Below are positions 1 through 7,876 of a DNA stretch of 64,000 nt, one piece after another. Source of the DNA: Parahoeflea olei (GTDB lineage Bacteria > Pseudomonadota > Alphaproteobacteria > Rhizobiales > Rhizobiaceae); assembly GCF_001703635.1 (NCBI RefSeq), contig NZ_LQZT01000023.1:1-64000 (forward strand), given 5' to 3'. Below the pieces are notes generated by a model, which was not told the origin of the DNA, did not search any database, and was given only the letters and a program-made list of their open reading frames with translations. Position numbers and translations under genes: made by a program. How positions within the stretch are numbered: position 1 is the first letter of the stretch; every line of letters starts with the position of its first letter.

Positions 1-800
1 AGCCTGCCATGACCGCCCAATCTCAGCCATTTTGCAGAACTCTCCGCACACTACCGGTGTGGGCCCGCAGCTCTGCCCGGGCGCCTCCCTCATCTGTCCC
101 GGCGCAGCCGGCGGATGAGGGGGCGGTGTAGAAACGGAAGCCGGCGGATCAGGGGCGCGCTGCACGCGCGGAAGCCGCCAGGCTGCGGCCATCGGCGAGC
201 AGTTGCATGACACGCGCGCCCAAATGCGGGGGACGGCGGGCGCAGCCGGGGCCAGTCTTTCCAACGCCTTGCGTCCCGGTCTGCCGCTTTTCATCCCCAC
301 CCTCCGGCACCCGCGTCATACTCGTCCCACTCCCGCTCACGGATGGATCCGCGAACGTGCCGGACCAGGCGGGGGGAAGCGCCCTGTATGTCCGCCGGAA
401 CGTGCGGTGCGGCATGTGGGGAGGCGGTGGCTGTCGTGGCTCCGTCGGCGGGCTTTTTCGCGTCCTGCGGAGAGGCCGAGCCGGCCACCGGACCGACCTC
501 GGGGATGTCGTCCGTTCGCGGATGCGCCCTGACAGCGGACCGGGCCTGTGGCGGAGGCCTGCCCCTCGTGTTCCGGCGCGGTCGCGCCGGCCGATGCCGG
601 GGGAGGCGCTTCGTGCCGGAAACCGCGTTGACAGGTCTGGCGTCGCAGCCCTCCGTCCGGGGGCGGCGGCTTGGGGAAACCCATGGAAACCGCGTCGGGC
701 GCGAGCCCCCAAGCGGAGAAGCCGGACCCGACGCCGCCTGTCGGACGGACGGATGCCGTCCGGCGTGTTTCGGGTTCGCGCGGGTGCGCGCCACCCCCTC

Positions 801-831
801 GGGCCATGCCGGTTCACACCCGGCATGGCCC
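801..831. repeat. Perfect 12-bp inverted repeat (hairpin)
   Basis: The arm GGGCCATGCCGG at 801-812 pairs perfectly with 820-831 around the 7-nt loop TTCACAC. No T-run follows on either strand, so a classical intrinsic terminator is not supported. It may be an RNA structure or simply a palindromic repeat. Confidence 0.5.
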
Positions 832-934
832 GCCCCTTCATCTCCGAGGCGATGCCCCGCGCGAGCCCTCCGGATTGCTGTTCCCCGATCCCGGCGGGTT
901 TCCCGCGCGGCACGGTGTTTGCGTTGCGCAAAAT

Positions 935-950
935 GTAAGTTATGACTTAC
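935..950. promoter_or_regulatory. Candidate operator upstream of the GFA-family gene
   Basis: GTAAGT and ACTTAC form a perfect 6-bp inverted repeat separated by TATG, in an AT-rich island inside very GC-rich DNA. A second 8-bp palindrome, TTGCGCAA, lies at 924-931. The position about 125 bp before the start at 1076 suits a dimeric repressor or activator site. The cognate regulator cannot be named from this window. Confidence 0.35.
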
Positions 951-1075
951 GTATTTTTCCGCCGGAGATCCGCCGTTGCCCGCCCGGCCAGTGCGCGCGG
1001 CGATTGCGCCCGGGTGCCGACGGGGTGTAGGCTTGCAGCCGTAAGATGCGGGGAAGGCGGGAAGGGAGAGCGACC

Positions 1076-1468
1076 ATGGAGATCGTCACCGGCGGCTGCC
1101 GTTGCGGGGCGCTGCGGATCGAGGCGCGCGGCGCGCCCTGGCGGGTCGGCATCTGCCATTGCCTCGACTGCCGCAAGCATCACGGCGCGCCGTTTCATGC
1201 CTCCGCGGTCTTCCCCGAGGCCGCCGTCACCGTCACCGGCGAGGCGCTTGGCCCGGACGGGCGCTTCTTCTGCCCGGCCTGCGGCTCGCCGGTGTTCGGC
1301 CGCTCCGGCGACGAGGTCGAGGTCAATCTCGGTGCGCTCGACGTGCCCGGGCGCTTCACACCCAGCTACGAGCTCTGGACCATCCGCCGCGAACCGTGGC
1401 TGCCGCCCTTTCCCGGCACCCGCTGTTACGCGCGCAACCGCACCTCTTCCGCCCGCACCGAGCCGTAG
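1076..1468 (+). CDS. GFA-family (CENP-V/GFA domain) zinc-binding protein
   Basis: The 130-residue protein has the cysteine pattern of the glutathione-dependent formaldehyde-activating (GFA) fold: CRC at 8-10, CHCLDC at 27-32 and CPAC at 66-69. In this family these bind two zinc ions. The whole protein is one GFA domain of normal length. The start is the ATG preceded by GGGAGAG; an in-frame ATG at 1046 has no comparable site. Members are widespread, and most have no demonstrated formaldehyde activity, so the name describes the fold and not a proven reaction. It stands alone; the next gene on the same strand begins 440 bp downstream. Confidence 0.85.
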   Translation: MEIVTGGCRCGALRIEARGAPWRVGICHCLDCRKHHGAPFHASAVFPEAAVTVTGEALGPDGRFFCPACGSPVFGRSGDEVEVNLGALDVPGRFTPSYELWTIRREPWLPPFPGTRCYARNRTSSARTEP

Positions 1469-1595
1469 CATTCGCGCAACAGCCCGCGCGCAAACACCGC
1501 GTGCGGATGCTGCCTGCTCTGGGCAGGCGCGGCTTTTGGGCGTAAGCCATGCGCCGACATTGTTTCAACCCCGGTGCTTGACGGGAGAAGATCCC

Positions 1596-1622
1596 ATGAT
1601 CCAGTTGCCTCTTGTCGCTTAG
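1596..1622 (+). CDS. Possible 8-codon leader peptide (MIQLPLVA)
   Basis: An ATG with a strong ribosome binding site (GGGAGAAG at 1583-1590) opens an 8-codon frame ending in TAG at 1620-1622. The stop is followed directly by a perfect hairpin (1623-1643). A second hairpin lies at 1775-1791, and a drug-efflux transporter gene starts at 1910. Short leader, hairpins, then resistance gene is the usual layout of translation- or transcription-attenuation control. I do not recognise the peptide. It could be chance, since 9-codon frames are common; the ribosome binding site and the hairpin abutting the stop are the only support. Confidence 0.3.
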   Translation: MIQLPLVA

Positions 1623-1791
1623 CCGGTTCCTTGCGGGAACCGGGGGCTGAGACGGCGAACCGGTCCGGCAGGGCGTCAGCGGCTGGTCCGCTCCGTTTCC
1701 GGCCAGTGCCGCGCGCCGTGTCATCTCCCGCGCGTCTGGTGCGTCCGCCCGCCGCGGGCTCCGCCCCATGACTGCTGCCGGTCTCCGGCAG
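1623..1791 (+). promoter_or_regulatory. Structured leader with two hairpins before the efflux gene
   Basis: CCGGTTCC (1623-1630) pairs perfectly with GGAACCGG (1636-1643) over the loop TTGCG. A further copy of GAACCGG near 1657 could compete for the same left arm. CTGCCGG (1775-1781) pairs with CCGGCAG (1785-1791) over TCT and is followed by TCCCGTTTCG, a weak terminator-like tail. Together with the possible leader peptide this could be an attenuator for the transporter at 1910. Switching between the two structures is inferred. Confidence 0.35.
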
Positions 1792-1909
1792 TCCCGTTTC
1801 GTAAAGTCCAATGGACCATGCGGTCTGCGCGTCCGGCCATCTCCCGGCAACCAGGGAGGGCCTTGGGCGTTGCTCCACTCCGGATGTCCGCTCTTGCAAG
1901 GTTGCCCCG

Positions 1910-3115
1910 ATGTCGCCCTATCTCCGCTCCGCCATAGTGCTCGGCCTGCTCTGTGCCTCAGGCCCGCTTGCCATCGACATGTATCTGCCCGCGCTGCCGC
2001 GGATCGCCGAAAGCCTCAACGGCACCATGGTCGGCGCGCAGCTCACCATCACCGCCTATTTCATCGCCTATGGCCTCGCGCAGATGGTCTACGGTCCGCT
2101 CGCCGACATGTTCGGCCGCAGGCCGCCGCTGATGGCCGGGCTCGCGCTGTTTCTCGCCGGCTCGCTCGTCTGCGCGCTCGCGCCCGACATCAACTGGCTG
2201 GTCGCGGGCCGCATCGTCCAGGCGCTCGGCGGGGCCGCGGCCATGGTGATCCCGCGCGCCATCATCCGCGACCTGCACACCGGGCCGCGCGCCACGCGGC
2301 TGATGGCGCTGGTGATGCTGATCATCTCGGTCTCGCCGATGCTCGCGCCGCTGGCGGGCTCGGGCGTGATCGCGCTCTCGGGCTGGCGCGCGATCTTTCT
2401 CGTGCTCGCGGTCGTCGCTGCCCTCAGCATCACCGCCACGCTCACGCTCCAGCCCGAAACGCTGGATCCCGAACACCGGGTGGCGGTGCGGTTGTCGGCG
2501 ATCGGCCGCGGCGTCCGCACGCTCATCACGGATCCCGTGTTCATGGGGCTCACCTTCGTCGGCGGCTTCGGCATGGCGAGCTTCTTCGTCTTCCTCGCCA
2601 GCGCCAGCTTCGTCTATACCGGCTATTACGGCCTGAGCTCCACCGGCTTCAGCCTGGCGTTCGCCCTCAATGCCGCGGGCTTCTTCACGGCCTCGCAGTT
2701 TGCCGCAAATCTCGGGGATCGCCTCGGCGTCACCCGCGTGATCTGGCTCGCGACCGCCGGTTTCCTCGGCGTCACGCTGCTGCTTGCGGGGCTGGTCTGG
2801 GTGGGGATCGACCAGTTCGCGGTGCTGGTGGCGCTGCTGATCGCTGCCAATGCCTGTCTGGGCCTGGTCATTCCCACCGTGATGGTGCTGGCGCTCGACG
2901 ATCATGGCGATATCGCCGGCCTCGCCTCCTCCTTGGGCGGCATGCTGCAGATGCTGTGCGGCGGCATCCTGACCATGCTCGCAGGCCCGTTCTTCGACGG
3001 CACGCCGCTGCCGATGGTCGCGGCGATCGCGCTTGCGGCGGTGCTGGCCTTCGCCGCATTGGGCCTTTCCGGCGCCACCCGCGGCCGCGGCCGCGGCGAT
3101 GCACTGATGGCCTGA
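1910..3115 (+). CDS. Bcr/CflA-family multidrug efflux MFS transporter
   Basis: This 401-residue integral membrane protein has about 12 hydrophobic segments. It carries the DHA1-type start (membrane-embedded Asp in AIDMYLPALP, about residue 23) and the MFS loop motif GPLADMFGRRP at about 62-72. Both are typical of Bcr/CflA proton-drug antiporters such as bicyclomycin and florfenicol exporters. The ATG at 1910 is chosen because the protein then begins just before TM1; the in-frame ATG at 1811 would add 33 residues of non-membrane sequence. Its 440-bp upstream region contains a possible leader peptide and hairpins. The substrate is not predictable. Confidence 0.88.
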   Translation: MSPYLRSAIVLGLLCASGPLAIDMYLPALPRIAESLNGTMVGAQLTITAYFIAYGLAQMVYGPLADMFGRRPPLMAGLALFLAGSLVCALAPDINWLVAGRIVQALGGAAAMVIPRAIIRDLHTGPRATRLMALVMLIISVSPMLAPLAGSGVIALSGWRAIFLVLAVVAALSITATLTLQPETLDPEHRVAVRLSAIGRGVRTLITDPVFMGLTFVGGFGMASFFVFLASASFVYTGYYGLSSTGFSLAFALNAAGFFTASQFAANLGDRLGVTRVIWLATAGFLGVTLLLAGLVWVGIDQFAVLVALLIAANACLGLVIPTVMVLALDDHGDIAGLASSLGGMLQMLCGGILTMLAGPFFDGTPLPMVAAIALAAVLAFAALGLSGATRGRGRGDALMA

Positions 3116-3127
3116 CCGGAAACGAAA

Positions 3128-3162
3128 GAGCCCCGCCGAGCTGGCCGGCGCGGCGGGGCGAT
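3128..3162. terminator. Terminator between convergent genes
   Basis: GCCCCGCCG (3130-3138) pairs with CGGCGGGGC (3151-3159). On the minus strand the stem is followed by TCTTTCGTTTCC, so it best serves the small gene ending at 3193. It may also stop the efflux transcript coming from the left. Confidence 0.5.
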
Positions 3163-3192
3163 CGTCTGAGGCGGGCAGGGCCGGAACCGGCC

Positions 3193-3429
3193 TTACTTGC
3201 CCTGGGTCACGATCACGGGGATCAGCAGGTCGCCCCAGTTGCCGTCGCCGCCATGGTGGCGCGCCGAGCGCACCAGCTCCACCGAGACGCCGGCATCGAC
3301 GGCTTTCATCACGGAGTGGTTGAGGCGGTGCAGGTCGTTGGCAAGCATGCGGATCGCTGCCTGCTGGTCTGCATCCATGGCCGAAGACTGTTCCTCGGCG
3401 CGTTCCTTGACACGGGTCTGGGGGGGCAT
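3193..3429 (-). CDS. Small conserved-looking protein downstream of isocitrate lyase
   Basis: A 78-residue soluble, probably mostly helical protein. It has no signal peptide, membrane segment or named motif; its middle reads as one amphipathic helix (LANDLHRLNHSVMKAVDAGV) and the C-terminus is hydrophobic. The start has a good ribosome binding site (AGGAGAAAT on the minus strand). It lies about 95 bp downstream of aceA on the same strand and is probably cotranscribed. From memory, rhizobial aceA loci often carry a small gene at this position. No function can be assigned. Confidence 0.7.
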   Translation of the reverse strand: MPPQTRVKERAEEQSSAMDADQQAAIRMLANDLHRLNHSVMKAVDAGVSVELVRSARHHGGDGNWGDLLIPVIVTQGK

Positions 3430-3523
3430 GGCATTTCTCCTCTGTTTTGTCGGGGTTTGTGATCGGTGGTGCCTGGTTCCCGCCGCGCCGGTGTTGCGCC
3501 CTGCACGACGGGGAAGGGGTGTG

Positions 3524-4813
3524 TTATTCGGCCGCCGGCTTGAACTGGGCGTGCTCGGTGGATTCGCTCATCGCGGTCGTCGACGACTTGCCGCCGGTGA
3601 TCGCCATCGACACGGCGTCGAAATAGCCAGTGCCCACTTCGCGCTGGTGCTTGGTGGCGGTGTAGCCGTTGACCTCGGAGGCGAACTCGGCTTCCTGCAG
3701 CTCGGAATAAGCGGCCATCTGCCGGTCCTTGTAGCCGCGCGCCAGTTCGAACATGCCGTGGTTCAGCTGGTGGAAGCCGGCGAGCGTGATGAACTGGAAC
3801 TTGTAGCCCATGGCGCCCAGTTCGCGCTGGAACTTGGCGATGGTCGCATCGTCCAGGTTCTTCTTCCAGTTGAACGAGGGCGAGCAGTTGTAGGCGAGCA
3901 GCTTGCCCGGATGGTGCTTGTGCACGCCTTCTGCGAACTTGCGGGCCTGTTCGAGGTCGGGCTTCGAGGTCTCGCACCAGATCAGGTCGCAATGCGGCGC
4001 ATAGGCCACCGCGCGGGCGATGCAGGGCTCGAGCCCGTTCTTGACGTTGTAGAAGCCCTCGACAGTGCGGCCGGCGTCATAGTCGACGAAGGGCCGGTCG
4101 CGCTCGTCGATGTCCGAGGTCAGAAGCTTGGCGGCCTCGGCATCGGTGCGGGCGATCACCAGCGTCGGCGTGCCCATCACGTCGGCGGCAAGCCGCGCGG
4201 CATTGAGGTTGCGGATATGCGCCGCGGTCGGGATCAGAACCTTGCCGCCGAGATGGCCGCACTTCTTTTCCGAGGCCAGTTGGTCCTCGTAGTGGACGCC
4301 GGCAGCGCCCGCCTCGATGAAGGCCTTCATGATCTCGAAGGCGTTGAGCGGGCCGCCGAAGCCGGCTTCGGCGTCGGCCACGATCGGGGCGAACCAGGTG
4401 TCGACCGACAGGCCGTTGCCTTCCGCGGTCTCGATCTGGTCGGCGCGCTGCAGGGTGCGGTTGATGCGCCTGGCGAGCTCCGGCGCGGCATTGGCCGGAT
4501 ACAGCGACTGGTCGGGATACATCGACGAGGCGGTGTTGGAGTCGGCGGCGACCTGCCAGCCGGAGAGGTAGATCGCCTTCAGCCCCGCGCGCACCTGCTG
4601 CATGGCCTGGTTGCCGGTCATGGCGCCCAGCGCATTGACGAAATCTTCCTCGTGAATGAGCTTCCACAGCCGGTTGGCGCCCATTTCGGCGAGGCTGTAC
4701 TTGATGTTGACGGAGCCGCGAAGCTTGAGCACGTCTTCCGGCGAATAGGGCCGCTCGACGCCGTCATAGCGTCCTTCGGGGGCGGTGGGGACGAGATTGT
4801 AAAAGTCAGTCAT
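3524..4813 (-). CDS. aceA: Isocitrate lyase
   Basis: Cleaves isocitrate to glyoxylate and succinate, the first step of the glyoxylate shunt used on acetate, fatty acids and PHB. The 429-residue length is normal for bacterial enzymes. The active-site signature KKCGH is at 183-187, with the catalytic Cys about 185, and flanking conserved blocks such as [10 protein letters not shown] are intact. The start is MTDFYNL, preceded by GGAGACAAGCC on the minus strand; the 31 residues upstream in frame look non-coding. The divergent gene at 5061 encodes a ScfR/RamB-type regulator, known in other bacteria to control acetate and short-chain acyl metabolism. Confidence 0.97.
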   Translation of the reverse strand: MTDFYNLVPTAPEGRYDGVERPYSPEDVLKLRGSVNIKYSLAEMGANRLWKLIHEEDFVNALGAMTGNQAMQQVRAGLKAIYLSGWQVAADSNTASSMYPDQSLYPANAAPELARRINRTLQRADQIETAEGNGLSVDTWFAPIVADAEAGFGGPLNAFEIMKAFIEAGAAGVHYEDQLASEKKCGHLGGKVLIPTAAHIRNLNAARLAADVMGTPTLVIARTDAEAAKLLTSDIDERDRPFVDYDAGRTVEGFYNVKNGLEPCIARAVAYAPHCDLIWCETSKPDLEQARKFAEGVHKHHPGKLLAYNCSPSFNWKKNLDDATIAKFQRELGAMGYKFQFITLAGFHQLNHGMFELARGYKDRQMAAYSELQEAEFASEVNGYTATKHQREVGTGYFDAVSMAITGGKSSTTAMSESTEHAQFKPAAE

Positions 4814-4879
4814 GGCTTGTCTCCGTGTACAACAATTTTGGTCAGGCGCGCCGCCGGGAGGCAACATTTGTCCGCCGCT

Positions 4880-5055
4880 GATGTGACTGGATTTACAGCC
4901 TGGCATCGCGACTGCCGAGAAAATTCCCGAAAATCAGTGTTTAATTCGGGTCAAGCTGTCTTGTCTTTGACTGGTTGCGACTGTAAATTTGTCACAAATG
5001 TAAAAGAGCCGGATCACTGGCCGGCGCCGAAACTCTGTAAATTCATGTAAAGATC
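4880..5055. promoter_or_regulatory. Divergent control region of aceA and the ScfR/RamB-like gene
   Basis: This 247-bp intergenic region is AT-rich against its surroundings. It repeats a TGTAAA motif: TTTACAG near 4891, CTGTAAATTTG at 4981, ATGTAAAAG near 4998, CTGTAAATTC near 5035 and ATGTAAAG near 5046. ATTTGTCACAAAT at 4987-4999 is a perfect 6-bp inverted repeat around one base. Such repeats between a regulator and its likely target suggest binding sites of the adjacent HTH protein. They are not the classical TTTGCAAA RamB site. Confidence 0.45.
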
Positions 5056-5060
5056 GCGCC

Positions 5061-6497
5061 ATGGCCGACCAGAAGATCTTCGCGGGGCCCCGTATCCGCC
5101 GCATCCGCAACGCCAAGGGCCTGACCCAGACCGCGATGGCCGAGGCGCTCGGCATCTCGCCGTCCTATCTCAACCTGATCGAGCGCAACCAGCGGCCGCT
5201 GACGGTGCAGCTGATCCTGAAGCTTTCGGCGGTCTACAAGGTCGATGTCGAGGAATTGCAGGGCGAGGCCGGCGGCACGCTGGCGAGCCTCAAGGAGGTC
5301 TTCGCCGATCCCTTGCTCGCGGGTGAACTGCCGGGCGACCAGGAGGTTGTCGAGATCGCCGAGGCCGCGCCCAACGCGTCCGCCGCCATCCTCAAGCTTC
5401 ACCGCGCCTATCGCGAGCAGGCCGAGCGCCTGTCCGATCTCTCCGCCATGCTCGCGCGCGAGGGTCACTCCACCGCCATGGCCGGCGCCAAGCTGCCGAT
5501 GGACGAGGTCCGCGAGGTTCTCGAAGGCCGGCCCAACCACCATCCGGCGCTCGAGGAGGAGGCCGAGGCCTTCAACGCGCTTCTGAAGCCCGGCGACGAC
5601 CTGATGGCTGCGCTCAAGGCCTGGCTCAAGGCCGAGCACGGCGTCGTCGTCCGCCCGCTGCCGGTCGCCACCATGCCCAACTGGCGCCGCCGCTACGACC
5701 GCCACTCGCAGCGGCTGTTTCTCTCCGAACGGCTGTCGCCCTTCGACCAGTTGCGCGAAGTGGCGATGGAGGCGGCGCTGATCCGCATGAATGTCGCCAT
5801 CGCCGCCGGCATAAGCGCGCTGAAGCTGTCGACCGACGAGGCCCGGCGCATCGCCCGGTTCGAACTCGCCCGCTATGCCGCGCATGCGCTGATGATGCCC
5901 TATCCGGCGTTTCATGCCGCCGCCCAGCGCGCGCGCTACGATGTCGACGTGCTCAAGTCGCGCTTCGGCGTGTCCTTCGAACAGGCGGCCAACCGCATCA
6001 CCACGCTGTGCCGGCCCAACATGGAGGGGGTGCCCTTCTTCATGCTGGAGGTCGATGTCGCCGGCCACCGCTTCCGCCGCGCCGGCGCCCAGGGCTTTCC
6101 GCAACAGCGCTTCGGCGGGCACTGCCCGAAACTGTCGATCCACGCGGCCTTCTCGCAACCCGCGCAGATCCTGGTCGATGCGGTCGAGCTGCCCGGCGGC
6201 GCCGAGTTCCTGACCGTCTCGCGCACGCTTGAGGGGCCGCAGGGCGCGTTCTCGGAGCGGCCGCGCCGCACCGCCATCCTGCTCGGCTGCGACATCGGCT
6301 TCCGCGACGAGATCGTCTATGGCGCGGCACTGCCGATGGCAGGCGGCAAGACGCCGCATCCCGTCACCATTCCGGTCGGACCGGCCTGCCGGCTGTGCGA
6401 ACGTCCGGGCTGTCTCGCCCGCGCCGAGCCGCCGATCACCCGTCCCCTCGGGCTCGACGAGATGGTCACGGGCCTGTCGGCCTTCGATTTCCAGTAG
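5061..6497 (+). CDS. ScfR/RamB-family HTH transcriptional regulator
   Basis: The 478-residue protein begins with an XRE-type helix-turn-helix (about 9-65, including LTQTAMAEALGISPSYLNLIE). The middle corresponds to the ImmA/IrrE-like domain of this family, and the C-terminus is the DUF2083-type domain with clustered cysteines (CRLCERPGC near 442-450). In the middle domain the metallopeptidase HEXXH motif is not recognisable; the matching stretch reads FELARYAAHAL, so it is probably a sensor and not a protease. RamB of corynebacteria and ScfR of alphaproteobacteria regulate acetate or short-chain acyl-CoA genes, which fits its divergence from isocitrate lyase. Confidence 0.9.
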   Translation: MADQKIFAGPRIRRIRNAKGLTQTAMAEALGISPSYLNLIERNQRPLTVQLILKLSAVYKVDVEELQGEAGGTLASLKEVFADPLLAGELPGDQEVVEIAEAAPNASAAILKLHRAYREQAERLSDLSAMLAREGHSTAMAGAKLPMDEVREVLEGRPNHHPALEEEAEAFNALLKPGDDLMAALKAWLKAEHGVVVRPLPVATMPNWRRRYDRHSQRLFLSERLSPFDQLREVAMEAALIRMNVAIAAGISALKLSTDEARRIARFELARYAAHALMMPYPAFHAAAQRARYDVDVLKSRFGVSFEQAANRITTLCRPNMEGVPFFMLEVDVAGHRFRRAGAQGFPQQRFGGHCPKLSIHAAFSQPAQILVDAVELPGGAEFLTVSRTLEGPQGAFSERPRRTAILLGCDIGFRDEIVYGAALPMAGGKTPHPVTIPVGPACRLCERPGCLARAEPPITRPLGLDEMVTGLSAFDFQ

Positions 6498-6712
6498 TGC
6501 GGCACCGCTCGCGGTGCGTGTGATTGCACTGCGGTATAAAAGCGGACGAAGCTGCAATCGCCTCTTGTGAGTCCGGCATTTCCTTCATAGGGTTGGAGGT
6601 CCGCGAGGCCCGGCATGTCCGGAATCTGCGCAGGGCCGCATCAGACAGGGAGCCGGGCGCAAGACCATCGGCCCGGTTTGATCGAGAAAACCGAATAAAG
6701 AGAGGAACAGGA
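6498..6712 (+). promoter_or_regulatory. Upstream region of the polyamine ABC operon
   Basis: A small hairpin (GCACCGC 6502-6508 with GCGGTGC 6511-6517) follows the regulator stop codon and could end its transcript, though no T-run follows. GATTGCA (6522-6528) and TGCAATC (6553-6559) form a 7-bp inverted repeat 24 bp apart around a GTATAAAAG stretch, a plausible promoter and operator area for the downstream gene. Confidence 0.3.
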
Positions 6713-7810
6713 ATGACCCTGAAAACCCGCCTATTCTCCGTGGCCGTGATGCTTGCCGCATCGACCGTGCTGTCCGCAGCGCAGGAGCGTGTCGTCAACG
6801 TCTACAACTGGTCTGACTATATCGATGAATCGATCCTCGAGGATTTCACCAAGGAAACCGGCATCAAGGTCGTCTACGACGTGTTCGATTCCAACGAGGT
6901 GCTCGAAACCAAGCTTCTGGCCGGATCGACCGGCTACGACATCGTCGTGCCGACCGGCACCTTCCTCGCCAACCAGATCAAGGCCGGCGTGTTCCAGAAG
7001 CTCGACAAGTCCAAGCTGCCGAACCTCGCCAACATGGACCCGGCGATTTCCGAGCGCATGGAGAAATACGATCCGGGCAACGAATACGCCATCAACTACA
7101 TGTGGGGCACCACCGGGCTGGGCCTGAACATGGACAAGGTGAAGGCAGCACTCGGCGATGATGCCGAGCTCAACACCTGGGACCTGCTGTTCAACAAGGA
7201 AACCGCCGACAAGCTCGCCGACTGCGGCATCTTCATGCTCGACGCGCCGACCGAAACCTTCCCGGCGGCCAAGAACTATCTCGGCATCGATCCCGACGCC
7301 AAGGACGGCGAGTCGATCGAAAAGGCCAAGGAACTGCTGCTGAAGATCCGTCCGGACATCCGCAAGTTCCACTCCTCGGAATATATCAACGCGCTTGCCA
7401 ATGGCGACATTTGCATGGCCATGGGCTGGTCGGGCGACATCCTGCAGGCCCGCGACCGCGCCGCCGAGGCCAATGCCGGGGTCACGGTCGAATATGTCAT
7501 TCCGAAGGAAGGCGCGCTGATGTGGTTCGACAACATGGCGATCCCGTCGGACGCGCCGCATGTCGAGGAAGCCCATGAATTCCTCAACTATATCATGAAG
7601 CCGGAGGTGATGGCCAAGGCGTCGAACTATGTTTACTACGCCAACGGCAACAAGGCCTCCAAGGAGTTCCTCAACGAGGATGTGGTCGGCGATCCGGCGA
7701 TCTATCCCGATGACGACACCATTTCCCGCCTCTACACCGTCTCCCCGGAGAATGCGCGGGAGAAGCGGGAACTGAACCGCGCCTGGACCGAGGTCAAATC
7801 CGGCCAGTAA
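6713..7810 (+). CDS. Polyamine ABC transporter, periplasmic binding protein (PotF/PotD family)
   Basis: The 365-residue protein has an N-terminal export signal (KTRLFSVAVMLAASTVLSAA) and then the family opening VVNVYNWSDYIDESILEDF, typical of PotF/PotD spermidine/putrescine receptors. Later conserved blocks include INYMWGTTGLG and AMGWSGDI. It should bind a polyamine in the periplasm and deliver it to the permeases encoded downstream. The start at 6713 follows GAGGAACAGGA; longer in-frame starts would bury the signal peptide. A terminator-like hairpin directly after the gene probably lowers expression of the downstream genes relative to this one. Confidence 0.93.
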   Translation: MTLKTRLFSVAVMLAASTVLSAAQERVVNVYNWSDYIDESILEDFTKETGIKVVYDVFDSNEVLETKLLAGSTGYDIVVPTGTFLANQIKAGVFQKLDKSKLPNLANMDPAISERMEKYDPGNEYAINYMWGTTGLGLNMDKVKAALGDDAELNTWDLLFNKETADKLADCGIFMLDAPTETFPAAKNYLGIDPDAKDGESIEKAKELLLKIRPDIRKFHSSEYINALANGDICMAMGWSGDILQARDRAAEANAGVTVEYVIPKEGALMWFDNMAIPSDAPHVEEAHEFLNYIMKPEVMAKASNYVYYANGNKASKEFLNEDVVGDPAIYPDDDTISRLYTVSPENAREKRELNRAWTEVKSGQ

Positions 7811-7818
7811 GGGACTTC

Positions 7819-7847
7819 AACCCCGGCGCCTCGGCGCCGGGGTTTTT
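7819..7847 (+). terminator. Intra-operon intrinsic terminator after the binding-protein gene
   Basis: CCCCGGCGCC (7821-7830) pairs with GGCGCCGGGG (7833-7842), followed by TTTTT. It lies between the binding-protein gene and its ATPase gene, so partial termination would give excess receptor over membrane components. Confidence 0.8.
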
Positions 7848-7876
7848 CGTCGTGGATCTGGGTCTGGGGGATCTCA

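Larger units (their letters stand above)
1..1075. other. GC-rich stretch without a recognisable gene
   Basis: Both strands carry several overlapping open frames of 100-260 codons, but all are Arg/Pro/Gly-rich in the way very GC-rich non-coding DNA is, and none shows a known motif or a convincing ribosome binding site. I therefore call no gene here. What can be seen is a perfect 12-bp stem with a 7-nt loop (801-831) and two small palindromes just before the GFA-family gene (924-931 and 935-950). The left part could be the downstream region of a gene outside the window. Confidence 0.5.

Noticed and set aside
1643..1652. GGGGCTGAGA resembling a TPP riboswitch element
   Set aside because: The second conserved TPP block (ACCTGATCTGG type) is missing, and the downstream gene is a drug pump, not thiamine metabolism.
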